Shown piece after piece: positions 33,638 to 42,636 of a stretch of 61,308 nt of DNA. The stretch is taken from contig NZ_JASLGR010000025.1 of the NCBI RefSeq assembly GCF_030150155.1, positions 1-61,308 of the forward strand, in the 5' to 3' direction. Every line of letters begins with the position of its first letter. Position 1 is the stretch's first letter. The DNA is from Nocardioides sp. Lineage in GTDB: Bacteria; Actinomycetota; Actinomycetes; Propionibacteriales; Nocardioidaceae. A program made the position numbers and the translations under genes. Under the pieces are notes generated by a model. The model saw only the letters and a program-made list of their open reading frames with translations. It made no database searches and was not told the origin of the DNA.

Positions 33638-34791
33638 CACAGCTCTCCGTCGAGGTCGGTGCGGTCGCTGGTGCCGGTGGCGTCGTCGACACCGTAGACG
33701 GCGGTGTCCTTCGGGCCACCGGCCAGCTCGACCAGGCTGGTGTGCGTGGGCGCGTCCGGCACGCCGGGCTGGCGGACCTTGGCGAACTCCTCACGCAGGG
33801 TGGGCAGGATCTCGCCGTACAGGTCGAGCTGCTCCAGCACGGTCTTGAGCGGCAGGCCGGCGTGGTCGATCAGGAAGAGCTGGCGCTGGTAGTCGCCGAC
33901 GTACTCACGGAAGGAGAGCGTCCGCTCGATCACCTGCTGCGGCGAGCCGACGGTCAGCGGCGTGGCCTGGGTGAAGTCCTCCATGCTCGGCCCGTGGCCG
34001 TAGACCGGGGCGTTGTCGAAGTACGGACGGAACTCGTTGATCGCGTCCTGGCTGTTCTTGCGCATGAAGAACTGCCCGCCGAGGCCGACGATGGCGGTCT
34101 CGGGCGCGCCGTGACCGTGGTGCGCCCAGCGCTCACGGTAGAGCCGCACCATCTGCTCGGTGTGGGAGGCGGGCCAGAAGATGTGGTTGTGGAAGAAGCC
34201 GTCACCGTAGAAGGCCGCCTGCTCGGCGATCTCGGGGCTCCGGATGGAGCCGTGCCACACGAACGGCGCGACGCCGTCGAGCGGACGCGGGGTCGAGGTG
34301 TAGCCCTGCAGCGGCGTGCGGAACCGACCCTGCCAGTCGACGTTCGTCTCGCTCCACAGCCGACGCAGCAGCGCATAGTTCTCGATCGCGAGGTTGATCC
34401 CCTGCCGGATGTCCTTGCCGAACCAGGGGTAGACCGGGCCGGTGTTGCCGCGGCCCATCATCAGGTCGACGCGACCGTCGACCAGGTGCTGCAGCTTGGC
34501 GTAGTCCTCGGCGATCAGCACCGGGTCGGTGGTCGTGATCAGGGTGGTGGCGGTGCTCAGGATGATGTTCTCGGTCTGCGCACCGATGTAGGCCAGCGTG
34601 GCGGTCGGGTTGGAGGCGATGAACGGCGGGTTGTGGTGCTCGCCGGTGGCGAAGACGTCCAGGCCGATCTCCTCGGCCTTCTTGGCGATCGCGACCGTGG
34701 CCTTGATCCGCTCGTGCTCGGTGGGGGTCGTGCCGGTCGTGGGGTCGGCGGTCAGGTCGCCGACCGTGAAGATTCCGAACTGCATGCCCAT
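33637..34791 (-). CDS. CE1758-type FMN-dependent luciferase-like monooxygenase
   Basis: A 384-residue bacterial-luciferase-fold oxidoreductase: MQFGIFTVGDL, DVFATGEHHNPPF, GRVDLMMGRGNTGPVYPWFG and FVWHGSIRSPEIAEQAA. It is the CE1758-type partner of the FMN reductase encoded by the next gene, whose start overlaps its stop. The substrate is unknown. Unlike most starts here it uses a classical ribosome site (AGGAGG) 7-8 nt before the ATG. The leader begins at about 34831 (minus-strand TACGCT at 34838-34843), and a 14-bp palindrome at 34813-34826 lies in it, so a MarR-like repressor is likely. Confidence 0.92.
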   Translation of the reverse strand: MGMQFGIFTVGDLTADPTTGTTPTEHERIKATVAIAKKAEEIGLDVFATGEHHNPPFIASNPTATLAYIGAQTENIILSTATTLITTTDPVLIAEDYAKLQHLVDGRVDLMMGRGNTGPVYPWFGKDIRQGINLAIENYALLRRLWSETNVDWQGRFRTPLQGYTSTPRPLDGVAPFVWHGSIRSPEIAEQAAFYGDGFFHNHIFWPASHTEQMVRLYRERWAHHGHGAPETAIVGLGGQFFMRKNSQDAINEFRPYFDNAPVYGHGPSMEDFTQATPLTVGSPQQVIERTLSFREYVGDYQRQLFLIDHAGLPLKTVLEQLDLYGEILPTLREEFAKVRQPGVPDAPTHTSLVELAGGPKDTAVYGVDDATGTSDRTDLDGEL

Positions 34792-34812
34792 GATCTCTCC
34801 TCCTCAGGATCA

Positions 34813-34826
34813 CTTGAATGTTCAAG
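34813..34826. promoter_or_regulatory. 14-bp palindrome in the monooxygenase leader
   Basis: CTTGAATGTTCAAG: two 6-bp arms around TG. It lies just downstream of the inferred transcription start, about 20 nt before the ribosome site. TTGAAnnTTCAA-like sites are usual for MarR-family repressors that sense oxidants or aromatic compounds. No marR gene is adjacent. Confidence 0.6.
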
Positions 34827-34890
34827 CAATAGGTAGAAGCGTAGCAGGCGGTGATCTATTCCCCCGTCCACGCTATGCCAGACTGACGGT

Positions 34891-35883
34891 ATGACGCTGG
34901 ACCTGACGAATGAGCCGGTCACCGATCGCCTGGGAGCGCCGTACACCGCCGAGACGATCCCGCTGGCGCCCGACGACGAGGGCGACGTCGTCGCCACGCT
35001 GGTCAAGCGTCCCGCCGAGCCCAGCGCGGACGGCAGCACCGACGGCAGCACCACCGTCAAGGCGGTGCTGCACGTGCACGGGTTCTCGGACTACTTCTTC
35101 CAGAAGGAGCAGGCCGAGTGGTGGAGCGGACGCGGCTATGACTTCTACGCCCTGGACCTGCGCAAGTACGGCCGCTCCCTGCGGCCCCACCAGACCCCGA
35201 ACTACGTCGAGGACCTCACCACCTACTACGAGGAGATCGACGAGGCCTGGCGACTGATCACCGAGCGCGACGGTCACACCGACATGATCGTCACGGCGCA
35301 CTCCACCGGCGGCCTCACCATGCCGCTGTGGGCGCACGACCGCCAGCCCAAGCAGCTCTCCGGGATGGTGCTCAACAGCCCCTGGCTCGACCTGCAGGGC
35401 TCTCCCCTGCTGCGCGTGGTGGGCACGCCGGTGCTCAAGCAGCTCGGCGGCCGCTACCCGCGCTTCCACATCAAGCGGCACGTCAGCGGGATCTACGCCC
35501 GCAGCCTGCACCGCGACCACGAGGGCGAGTGGGACTTCGAGCTCGACCTCAAGCCGCTGACCTCCTTCCCGGTGTACGCCGGCTGGCTCAAGGCCATCCG
35601 CGAGGGGCACGCCCGCCTGCACGACGGGCTCGACGTGCCCGCACCGGTGCTGGTGCTCTCCTCGGACCAGACCCACTGGACGGTGCACATGACCGAGGAG
35701 GCGCACACCTCCGACCTGGTGCTGGACGTCAAGCAGATCCGGCACTGGTCCACCGCGGTGGGCACCGACGTCACCTACAAGGCGATCGCCGGTGCCCGTC
35801 ACGACGTCCTGCTGTCACTGCCCGAGGTCCGGGCGACGGCCTACGACGTGATCAACCGCTGGCTCACTGCTTGGGTGGCGTGA
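34891..35883 (+). CDS. alpha/beta hydrolase
   Basis: A 330-residue serine hydrolase of the lysophospholipase/monoacylglycerol-lipase-like group. The oxyanion-hole HGFSDYFF, nucleophile elbow TAHSTGGLT (Ser in AHSTGG rather than GxSxG) and late His in IAGARHDVLLSLPE are visible; the acid is probably in SSDQTHW. A short Asp/Gly/Ser insert (SADGSTDGSTT) is near residue 47. No signal peptide. The ATG has CAGACT, a weak -10, 6 nt upstream. The 3' end overlaps the convergent SPFH gene by 20 bp. Confidence 0.9.
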   Translation: MTLDLTNEPVTDRLGAPYTAETIPLAPDDEGDVVATLVKRPAEPSADGSTDGSTTVKAVLHVHGFSDYFFQKEQAEWWSGRGYDFYALDLRKYGRSLRPHQTPNYVEDLTTYYEEIDEAWRLITERDGHTDMIVTAHSTGGLTMPLWAHDRQPKQLSGMVLNSPWLDLQGSPLLRVVGTPVLKQLGGRYPRFHIKRHVSGIYARSLHRDHEGEWDFELDLKPLTSFPVYAGWLKAIREGHARLHDGLDVPAPVLVLSSDQTHWTVHMTEEAHTSDLVLDVKQIRHWSTAVGTDVTYKAIAGARHDVLLSLPEVRATAYDVINRWLTAWVA

Positions 35884-36778
35884 GGCTCGACCCGAGGGTG
35901 CCCAGGCCCTTGATCGCGTCGCCGATCTCCGACGGCACGATCCAGAGCTTGTTGGCGTCGCCCTGCGCGATCTCGGGCAGCATCTGGAGGTACTGGTAGG
36001 CCAGCAGGGGCTGGTCCGGGTTGCCCTCGTGGATAGCGGTGAAGACGGTGTCGATCGCCTGACCCTCACCCTCGGCACGCAGGATCGCCGCCTGCTTGTC
36101 CGCCTCCGCGGCCAGGATCTGCGCCGCCTTGGCACCTTCGGCGTTGAGGATCGCCGACTGCTTGGTGCCCTCGGCGGAGAGGATCGCCGACTGCCGCTCA
36201 CCCTCGGCCTGGAGGATCATGGCGCGCTTGTCACGGTCGGCGCGCATCTGCTTCTCCATCGCGTCCTTGATGGACGCCGGCGGGTCGATGCTCTTGATCT
36301 CGACCCGCTTGACCTTGATCCCCCACCGGCCGGTGGTCTCGTCCAGGACGACGGAGAGACCGGAGTTGATCTGCTCACGGCTGGTCAGGGTGCCCTCGAG
36401 GTCCATCCCACCGACGATGTTGCGCAGCGTCGTCATGGTGAGCTGCTCGACACCCTGGATGTAGCTGGCGATCTCGTACGTCGCCGCCACCGGGTCGGTG
36501 ATCTGGAAGTAGATCACGGTGTCGATGGAGACGGTCAGGTTGTCCTCGGTGATCACCGGCTGGGGCGGGAACGAGACGACCTGCTCGCGCATGTCGAGGT
36601 GATACCGGACCTTGTCGATGAACGGGACGACCACGTTCAGCCCAGGGTTCAGGGTGCCGTGGTACTTGCCGAACCGCTCCACGACGCCGGCCGAGGCCTG
36701 CGGGATGATCTTGATCGTCTTGGCCAGGATCGTGATCGCGAGCAGGACGAGAAGTCCCAGGATGATGAGTGCTGCCAT
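35864..36778 (-). CDS. SPFH/band 7 (QmcA/stomatin-like) membrane protein
   Basis: A 304-residue protein with one N-terminal membrane helix (LIILGLLVLLAITILAK), the SPFH domain (QASAGVVERFGKYHGTLNPG) and a coiled, Ala/Glu/Gln-rich region with near-repeats (GERQSAILSAEGTKQSAILNAEG). It forms ring-like assemblies at membrane microdomains. The upstream NfeD gene ends 35 nt before, the usual SPFH-NfeD pairing. A GGAAGG ribosome site precedes the ATG at 36778. The ORF opens further upstream, but that would run into nfeD. Confidence 0.92.
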   Translation of the reverse strand: MAALIILGLLVLLAITILAKTIKIIPQASAGVVERFGKYHGTLNPGLNVVVPFIDKVRYHLDMREQVVSFPPQPVITEDNLTVSIDTVIYFQITDPVAATYEIASYIQGVEQLTMTTLRNIVGGMDLEGTLTSREQINSGLSVVLDETTGRWGIKVKRVEIKSIDPPASIKDAMEKQMRADRDKRAMILQAEGERQSAILSAEGTKQSAILNAEGAKAAQILAAEADKQAAILRAEGEGQAIDTVFTAIHEGNPDQPLLAYQYLQMLPEIAQGDANKLWIVPSEIGDAIKGLGTLGSSLTPPKQ

Positions 36779-36813
36779 CTCGTTGCCTTCCTTTCGGTCG
36801 TCGGTCGAACGAG

Positions 36814-37269
36814 TCAGGGTGCGTCGACGGGAGCGACAACGGCCGTCGCACCGGCGATGGCCACCACGATCACCGTGGTGCCGGGCGGGATCGGCGCCGC
36901 GCCCTCCACGGGACGGGATGCCCACAGCTCGCCGTCGATCTTGAGCTGCGCGGGCGCCAGGTCACTGAGCGCCACCGGCGTCACCAGCTGGACGCCGATC
37001 AGACGCTGCGGGCCGACCAGCAGGTCGGGTCCGCGGTGCAGACGGCGGGCCAGGCTCGGGCGTACGAGCGCCAGCAGGGCCACCGAGACCACCACGGCGA
37101 CCACGATCTGGAGCGGCCAGGCGTCAGTGAACGCGGCTGTGAGGGCACCGGCGGCGGCGCCGACGGCGAGCATCAGAAGGATCAGGTCGACGGTCGCCAG
37201 CTCGCCGATCACCAGCACGAACATGATGCCGAGCCATGCCGCCCACAGATTGTCGCCGAGCCAGTTCAT
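36814..37269 (-). CDS. NfeD family membrane protein
   Basis: A 151-residue short-form NfeD: two or three membrane helices (AAWLGIMFVLVIGELATV, LILLMLAVGAAAGAL, IVVAVVVSVALLALV), then a C-terminal OB-fold (GVQLVTPVALSDLAPAQLKIDGE... PPGTTVIVV). It has no serine-protease domain. It acts with the SPFH protein encoded next. The ATG at 37269 has TAGGGT 6 nt upstream on the minus strand, so this is the first gene of the pair. Confidence 0.9.
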   Translation of the reverse strand: MNWLGDNLWAAWLGIMFVLVIGELATVDLILLMLAVGAAAGALTAAFTDAWPLQIVVAVVVSVALLALVRPSLARRLHRGPDLLVGPQRLIGVQLVTPVALSDLAPAQLKIDGELWASRPVEGAAPIPPGTTVIVVAIAGATAVVAPVDAP

Positions 37270-37278
37270 GGCCAGACC

Positions 37279-38076
37279 CTAGCGTGCTGCGCGCGTCCTG
37301 CGTCGGGCCCAGTAGCGCTGGTCGCGGTGTTCCAGGGTCAGCGGCATCCCGAACGTGGCCGACAGGTTGGCCTCGGTGAGGGTGTCGTCGATCAGTCCGG
37401 CGGCGACCATCCGGCCTCCGCGCAGCATCAGCACGTGGGTGAATCCCGGCGGGATCTCCTCGACGTGATGGGAGACCAGCACGGTGGCGGGCGCCTCGGG
37501 GGCGTAGGCCAGCATCGACAGCGTGGAGACCAGGTCCTCACGGCCGCCGAGATCGAGGCCGGCGGCCGGCTCGTCCAGGAGCAGCAGCTCGGGGTCGACC
37601 ATCAGGGAACGGGCGATCTGGACCCGCTTCTTCTCCCCCTCCGACAGGCTGCCGAAGAGCCGGTCACCCAGGGCGACGATGCCGAGCTCGCGCAGCAGGG
37701 ACTCGGCGCGCTCATGGTCCATCGTGTCGTAGACCTCGCGCCAGCGGCCCAGCACGCCGTACGCCGCCGAGACGACGACGTCGCGCACGCTCTCGTGGGC
37801 CGGGATCCGCTCGGCCAGGGCGGCGCTGGTGAAGCCGATCCGCGGCCGCAGCTCGAACAGGTCGACCTTGCCGAGCTGGTGTCCCAGGACCGAGACGGTG
37901 CCCGTCGAGGGGAACATCTGCGTGGAGGCGATCTGCATCAGCGTGGTCTTGCCCGCACCGTTGGCCCCCAGGATGACCCAGCGCTCGTCCTCCTCGACCG
38001 CCCAGGTCAGCGAGTCCAGCAGGAGGGACTGGCCCCGTCGCACCGACACATCAACGAAATCGAGCACCGCAGCCAT
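37279..38076 (-). CDS. ABC transporter ATP-binding protein (stand-alone)
   Basis: A 265-residue ATPase with Walker A GANGAGKTT, signature LSEGEKKRVQIARSLM (Glu replacing the second Gly and Gln of LSGGQ), Walker B LLLLDEPAAGLD and switch His in VLVSHHVEE. No permease gene is adjacent. Close relatives in actinobacteria are also encoded alone, so a non-transport role is possible. ATG 38076 with TAGGCT 7 nt upstream, divergent from the next gene. Confidence 0.9.
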   Translation of the reverse strand: MAAVLDFVDVSVRRGQSLLLDSLTWAVEEDERWVILGANGAGKTTLMQIASTQMFPSTGTVSVLGHQLGKVDLFELRPRIGFTSAALAERIPAHESVRDVVVSAAYGVLGRWREVYDTMDHERAESLLRELGIVALGDRLFGSLSEGEKKRVQIARSLMVDPELLLLDEPAAGLDLGGREDLVSTLSMLAYAPEAPATVLVSHHVEEIPPGFTHVLMLRGGRMVAAGLIDDTLTEANLSATFGMPLTLEHRDQRYWARRRTRAAR

Positions 38077-38147
38077 AAAGCAAAGCCTACCGAGGCCCGA
38101 CCGGCCCGGCAGCGAGACCCTCCACCTGGGCTCCTTAGACTCTCGCG

Positions 38148-38873
38148 GTGACCTTCGACCTCCCGCTCTCGCTCCGCTTCGCCTGGTGGGGAACCGCCTG
38201 GCTGCGGGGCCAGGTGTCGGCCGACGACCTGCTGGACGCGGTCCGCGGCGAGGACGCCCAGCACCTGGTGGCGCGCCTGGACGGTGAGGTCGAGGGCCTC
38301 CTGATCGGACTGGGCCGGGCCCGCGCCGCCGGGGCCAGCGGCATCGGCGTCGCGCTGCCGGTCGAGGGCGATCCGGTCGGCCTCGGCGGCCCCGCGACGT
38401 TCAACCACGCCGCCCTGGAGGCGGGCGAGGCGATCGTGCTGATCGGCACCGGGCTCGGCCTGGTGCCCGAGCGCACCGGGGCGGCGGTGGTGTGGCGCGA
38501 GTACGCCGCCTCGCGCCGGCAGCTCCCCGACGTCGGCGAGTGCGACAGGGCCCTGCGCGCTGCCCTCCCGGCCGCGGCCGACGAGCTGGCCCGCCTGGAC
38601 GTGGCGCACTGGAGCCCCGACGTCGCCGACGAGCTGATCGACCTGACCCGCACCGAAGCGCCGCCGGCTCCGGACGGGATCCCCGACCGCTGCCGCGACC
38701 TCGCCGCGCGGGCGCTCTTCGCCGCCGGCGTGGTCGACCTGGCCCTGGTCGACGACGGTGGTGCGGTCTCGCTCACCGAGGCCGCGGCGCGCCGTGACGC
38801 CCTGATCCCGCTCGATCGCTGCGCGCGGCGGGCGCTGGTGGCGGCGGGCTCGCCGGAGGTCTGGGCCCCGTGA
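38148..38873 (+). CDS. conserved actinobacterial protein of unknown function
   Basis: A 241-residue soluble protein (LPLSLRFAWWGTAWLRGQV at the start, then Ala/Asp/Leu-rich helices). It has no signal peptide, membrane helix or cysteine-rich site. I do not recognise a family, but codon use and a clean leaderless start (GTG with TAGACT at 38136-38141, 6 nt upstream) show it is real. It sits between a stand-alone ABC ATPase (divergent) and serB (41 bp downstream, same strand). Confidence 0.8.
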   Translation: MTFDLPLSLRFAWWGTAWLRGQVSADDLLDAVRGEDAQHLVARLDGEVEGLLIGLGRARAAGASGIGVALPVEGDPVGLGGPATFNHAALEAGEAIVLIGTGLGLVPERTGAAVVWREYAASRRQLPDVGECDRALRAALPAAADELARLDVAHWSPDVADELIDLTRTEAPPAPDGIPDRCRDLAARALFAAGVVDLALVDDGGAVSLTEAAARRDALIPLDRCARRALVAAGSPEVWAP

Positions 38874-38913
38874 GCGCGGGGACCGGCCGACACGCCCTAG
38901 AGTGAGCCCCGCC

Positions 38914-40122
38914 ATGACACAGCCCGACACGCTCCTGTTCACGCTCACCGGCCGCGATCGCCGTGGCGTCAGCTCCCAGGTCTTCGCCACGCTCGCCGAG
39001 TTCGGTGTCGACGTACTCGATCTCGAGCAGATCGTGCTGCGCGGCCGCCTCATCTTGGGGGTGCTCACCTCGGTGCCCGCCGACATGGCCGGAGCCGAGG
39101 CCGCGATGGCGGCCGCGGCGGCCGAGCTTGGGATGAACCTGGAGATCGCGCACGGCAGTGGCGACAGCCGGCGCAACCGCACCGGGCGCTGTCACGTCAC
39201 CGTGATCGGTGCGCCGCTGAGCGCCCAGGCCCTCTCCGGTGTCACCCACCGGATCCGCGACGCCGGCGCGAACATCGACCGGATCGAGCGGATGGCCCGC
39301 TACCCCGTCACCGCGTTCGAGCTGGCCCTGTCCGGTGCCGACGTGGACCAGGTCCGGGCTGAGCTGGCCGCCGAGGCCGCAGCGCAGGGCGTCGACATCG
39401 CCGTCCAGCCCGCCAGCCTCCTGCGCCACGGGATGCGCCTGATCGTGATGGACGTCGACTCCACCCTGATCCACGGCGAGGTGATCGAGATGATCGCCGC
39501 GCACGCCGGCTGCGAGGCCGAGGTCGCCGAGGTCACCGAGCGGGCGATGCGCGGCGAGCTCGACTTCGAGGAGTCGCTGCGCGCCCGGGTGGCGCTGCTC
39601 CAGGGCGTGCCGGCCTCGGCGATCGACGACGTCTACCAGCACATCCAGCTCAACCCCGGCGCCCGGACGCTGGTGCGCACGCTGCGTCGGCTGGGCTACC
39701 GGTTCGCGATCGTGTCGGGCGGGTTCAGCCAGATCACCGACCGGCTCGCCGCCGACCTGGGCATCCACTACGCCCGCGCCAACGAGCTCGAGATCGTCGA
39801 CGGCGTCCTGACCGGCGGGATCGTCGGCGAGGTCGTGGACCGGGCCGGCAAGGCCCGTGCACTGCGGGAGATCGCGGCCGAGATCGGCATCCCCGAGGAG
39901 GCCACCGTCGCGATCGGTGACGGTGCCAACGACCTCGACATGCTCTCCGCGGCCGGGCTCGGCATCGCCTACAACGCCAAGCCGCTGGTCCGCTCGCAGG
40001 CGGGCACGGCGATCAACGTGCCCTACCTGGACACGATCCTCTACCTGCTCGGGATCAAGCGCGAGGAGATCGAAGCGGCCGACGCCGAGGCCGGCATCGT
40101 GACCCCCGCTCCCCCGGTCTGA
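38914..40122 (+). CDS. serB: phosphoserine phosphatase SerB with two ACT domains
   Basis: A 402-residue enzyme for the last step of serine synthesis. Residues 1-170 hold two ACT domains (LLFTLTGRDRRGVSSQ; CHVTVIGAPLSAQAL) that sense amino acids, as in mycobacterial SerB2. The HAD phosphatase core has DVDSTLIHGEVIE (nucleophile Asp), VSGGFSQIT and GDGANDLDML. The GTG 12 nt upstream overlaps the -10 box TAGAGT (38898-38903), so I chose the ATG at 38914, which gives a leader of only a few bases. Confidence 0.96.
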   Translation: MTQPDTLLFTLTGRDRRGVSSQVFATLAEFGVDVLDLEQIVLRGRLILGVLTSVPADMAGAEAAMAAAAAELGMNLEIAHGSGDSRRNRTGRCHVTVIGAPLSAQALSGVTHRIRDAGANIDRIERMARYPVTAFELALSGADVDQVRAELAAEAAAQGVDIAVQPASLLRHGMRLIVMDVDSTLIHGEVIEMIAAHAGCEAEVAEVTERAMRGELDFEESLRARVALLQGVPASAIDDVYQHIQLNPGARTLVRTLRRLGYRFAIVSGGFSQITDRLAADLGIHYARANELEIVDGVLTGGIVGEVVDRAGKARALREIAAEIGIPEEATVAIGDGANDLDMLSAAGLGIAYNAKPLVRSQAGTAINVPYLDTILYLLGIKREEIEAADAEAGIVTPAPPV

Positions 40123-40137
40123 CGCGCCGTCGGAGCC

Positions 40138-40626
40138 TCAGGCTCGCGGCACCGCGAAGCTCCGCAACCGGCAGGTGGCGGCGTCGACGTCGGCCCAGCT
40201 GACGTCGACGTCGAAGACTGCGACGGCGCAGGTGTCGAACTCACCGAGGGCGACGCCGGTGCCATCGTCGAGCAGGTGGGCGGTCATCGCGATGGTCGGA
40301 TTGTGCCCGATCACGACAGCGGTGGTGGCGTCCTCAGGCAGGGCGTGCAGGAGCTCCAGCACGGTGTCGACACCGGCGTCGTAGAGGGTGGAGTCGATCC
40401 ACGGCTCGACCTGCCAGCCGGCGGCGTCACTGATCGCCGCACAGGTCTGGCGGGTGCGCAGTGCGGTGGAGACGAGCAGCTGGTCGGCCACGATCCCGGC
40501 CTCGGCCAGCATGCGGCCGGCGAGGGCCGCGTCGCGCAGGCCACGTTCGGCGAGAGGCCGCTCGTGGTCGGAGGGGCCGAACTGCTCCGCCTTCGCGTGG
40601 CGGACCACCACCAGGGTCCTCGTCAT
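40138..40626 (-). CDS. SixA-like histidine phosphatase
   Basis: A 162-residue histidine phosphatase superfamily protein with VVRHAKAEQFG (RHG-like motif, here RHA), ERPLAERGLRDA and second His in VVIGHNPTI. This short form groups with SixA, which removes phosphate from protein histidines, but small-molecule substrates are also possible. ATG with TAGGGT 6 nt upstream. It converges with serB. Confidence 0.9.
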   Translation of the reverse strand: MTRTLVVVRHAKAEQFGPSDHERPLAERGLRDAALAGRMLAEAGIVADQLLVSTALRTRQTCAAISDAAGWQVEPWIDSTLYDAGVDTVLELLHALPEDATTAVVIGHNPTIAMTAHLLDDGTGVALGEFDTCAVAVFDVDVSWADVDAATCRLRSFAVPRA

Positions 40627-40678
40627 GCACCAACCCTAGTGGTGGCCCGTTCAGCGCTCGGGCGTGGAGTGCCTGCGG

Positions 40679-41515
40679 TCAGGCACCCATCGCGTGGTAG
40701 CCACCGTCGACGTGGACGATCTCGCCGGTGGTCGCCGGGAAGAAGTCCGAGAGCAGTGCGCAGATCGTCTTCGCGGTCGGCTCCTGGTCGGTGTTGTCCC
40801 AGCCCAGCGGGGCACGCTCGGACCAGACCTCGTCGATCTCGTGGAAGCCGGGGATGGCCTTGGCCGCCAGCGTCTTGAGCGGGCCGGCGCTGACCAGGTT
40901 GACCCGGATCCCGGCCGGACCGAGGTCACGGGCCAGGTAGCGGGCGCACGACTCCAGAGCGGCCTTGGCCACCCCCATCCAGTCGTACGCCGGCCACGCG
41001 ACGGTGGCATCGAAGGTCAGGCCCACGACGCCCGCGCCGGGCTTCAGGATCGGCTGCACGGCCTGGGTCAGACTCATCAGGGAGTACGCCGACACCTGCA
41101 CGGCCTGGGCGACGTCGGGCCACGGGGCGCCGACGAAGTGGCCGCCGAGGACGGTCTCAGGGTTGCCGAAGGCGATCGAGTGGACCACGCCGTCCAGGGT
41201 GGCGTCGGGGCCGAGGTGGCTGCGGACCTGCTCGACCAGGCCGGCGAGGTGGTCGGCGTCGGTGACGTCGAGCTCGAGCACGGGCGCCTCGACAGGGAGC
41301 CGCTTGGCGATTCGCTTGGTGATCGACAGCGCCCGGCCGAAGTTGGAGATCAGGACGGTGGCGCCCTGCTCCTGGGCGATCTTCGCGGTGGCGAAGCCGA
41401 TGGAGGAGTCCATCGTCACGCCGGCCACGAGGATGGTCTTGCCGGCCAGGAGGCCCTGGGGGTTGATCGTGCTGGTCATCGTCTCGCTCTTCTCTGCGGT
41501 GGTGGCGTCACTCAT
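40679..41515 (-). CDS. fabI: enoyl-ACP reductase (InhA-type FabI)
   Basis: An SDR-family reductase for the last step of each fatty-acid elongation cycle, using NADH. GKTILVAGVTMDSSIGFATA is the nucleotide-binding start; the catalytic pair is in WPAYDWMGVAKAALES (Tyr, Lys in the YxxMxxxK pattern of FabI), and the end TGEIVHVDGGYHAMGA is typical. The fabG-fabI order is that of mycobacterial mabA-inhA. Two starts are reasonable: ATG 41515, which overlaps the fabG stop (TGATG), gives 278 residues; ATG 41479 gives 266, closer to InhA. I keep 41515 because of the coupling. Confidence 0.94.
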   Translation of the reverse strand: MSDATTAEKSETMTSTINPQGLLAGKTILVAGVTMDSSIGFATAKIAQEQGATVLISNFGRALSITKRIAKRLPVEAPVLELDVTDADHLAGLVEQVRSHLGPDATLDGVVHSIAFGNPETVLGGHFVGAPWPDVAQAVQVSAYSLMSLTQAVQPILKPGAGVVGLTFDATVAWPAYDWMGVAKAALESCARYLARDLGPAGIRVNLVSAGPLKTLAAKAIPGFHEIDEVWSERAPLGWDNTDQEPTAKTICALLSDFFPATTGEIVHVDGGYHAMGA

Positions 41516-42231
41516 CAGTGGCCCATGCCCAGTCCGCCGTCGACCGGGATCACGGCGCCGGACACGTAGCCGGCTCCGGCCAGCCACAGCACCGCGTCGG
41601 CGACCTCGGCGGGAGCGGCGTACCGGCCCAGCGGGACCTGCGCCTTGATCGCGGCACGCTGCTCGTCGGTGAGCACGTTGGTCATGTCGGTCTCGATGAA
41701 GCCCGGCGAGACGACGTTGGCGGTGATGCCCCGGGAGCCCAGCTCGCGCGCCAGCGAGCGGGACAGGCCGATCAGGCCGGACTTCGAGGCGGCGTAGTTG
41801 ACCTGGCCGGCGCTGCCGAGCAGGCCCACGACACTGGAGATGAAGATCATCGAGCCCTTGCGGGCGCGCAGCATGCCCTTGGAAGCACGGCGCGCGAGCC
41901 GGAAGGCCGAGGTCAGGTTGGTGTCGATCACCCGGTCCCAGTCGTCGTCGCTCATCCGCATCAGCAGCGTGTCGGCGGTGATGCCGGCGTTGGCGACCAG
42001 CACCTCGACGGGGCCGTGGGCGGCCTCGACCTCGGCGAACGCGGCCTCGATCTGGGCCGGGTCGGTGATGTCGCAGGTGACGGCCAGGGTGCCCTCGGGA
42101 GCGTCGCCGTTGCGGGTGGTGACGGCGACCTTGTCGCCGGCGGCCACGAACGCCTCGGCGATCGCGCGTCCGAGGCCGCGGTTGCCGCCGGTGATCAGGA
42201 CAGAGCGCGGGCTCTGCTCAGAAGTGCTCAT
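41515..42231 (-). CDS. fabG: 3-oxoacyl-ACP reductase
   Basis: A 238-residue SDR reductase of fatty-acid synthesis (MabA-like): VLITGGNRGLGRAIAEAF for NADPH, LVANAGIT, and the catalytic Ser-Tyr-Lys in SSVVGLLGSAGQVNYAASK. Short N-terminus STSEQSPRS. ATG 42231 with minus-strand TAGCGT 8 nt upstream. It is the first gene of the fabG-fabI operon and is divergent from the DUF3099 gene, with 84 bp between starts. Confidence 0.95.
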   Translation of the reverse strand: MSTSEQSPRSVLITGGNRGLGRAIAEAFVAAGDKVAVTTRNGDAPEGTLAVTCDITDPAQIEAAFAEVEAAHGPVEVLVANAGITADTLLMRMSDDDWDRVIDTNLTSAFRLARRASKGMLRARKGSMIFISSVVGLLGSAGQVNYAASKSGLIGLSRSLARELGSRGITANVVSPGFIETDMTNVLTDEQRAAIKAQVPLGRYAAPAEVADAVLWLAGAGYVSGAVIPVDGGLGMGH

Positions 42232-42315
42232 GTCATCACACGCTAGGGACCCCGGCGGGGCAGGCCCGGGCACGCCACTGACAAGGAATCACCAGAGGGT
42301 TCGTAGAATGTCTAC

Positions 42316-42636
42316 ATGGCACGTGGCAAGAAGGATGCACCTGAGGCGTTTCGGATCACTGATGCTCCCGAACCGCTGTCGACGGACATCTCGGCCCGGC
42401 AGAAGCGCTACCTGGTCTCGATGCTCGCCCGCACGGTCTGCTTCATCGCCGCCGGTGTCGCCGGCATCGCCGGGGTGCTCTGGCTTGCCCTGATCTTCGC
42501 GTTCGGTGCGATCGTGCTGCCCTACGTCGCCGTGGTGATGGCCAACGCCGCCACCCCCCAGGGCAACGAGGCCTCCCCGTTCGGCCTGACCGCGGCCGAC
42601 CGCCGCGAGCTGCGCGGCCGCGAGCACCACGCATGA
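42316..42636 (+). CDS. DUF3099 family membrane protein
   Basis: A 106-residue protein with the DUF3099 pattern: RITDAPEPLSTDISARQKRY, then two membrane helices (VCFIAAGVAGIAGVLWLAL and FAFGAIVLPYVAVVMAN). Role unknown. The ATG has TAGAAT (42304-42309) 6 nt upstream. Its stop overlaps the start of the next gene by 4 nt (ATGA). Confidence 0.88.
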   Translation: MARGKKDAPEAFRITDAPEPLSTDISARQKRYLVSMLARTVCFIAAGVAGIAGVLWLALIFAFGAIVLPYVAVVMANAATPQGNEASPFGLTAADRRELRGREHHA

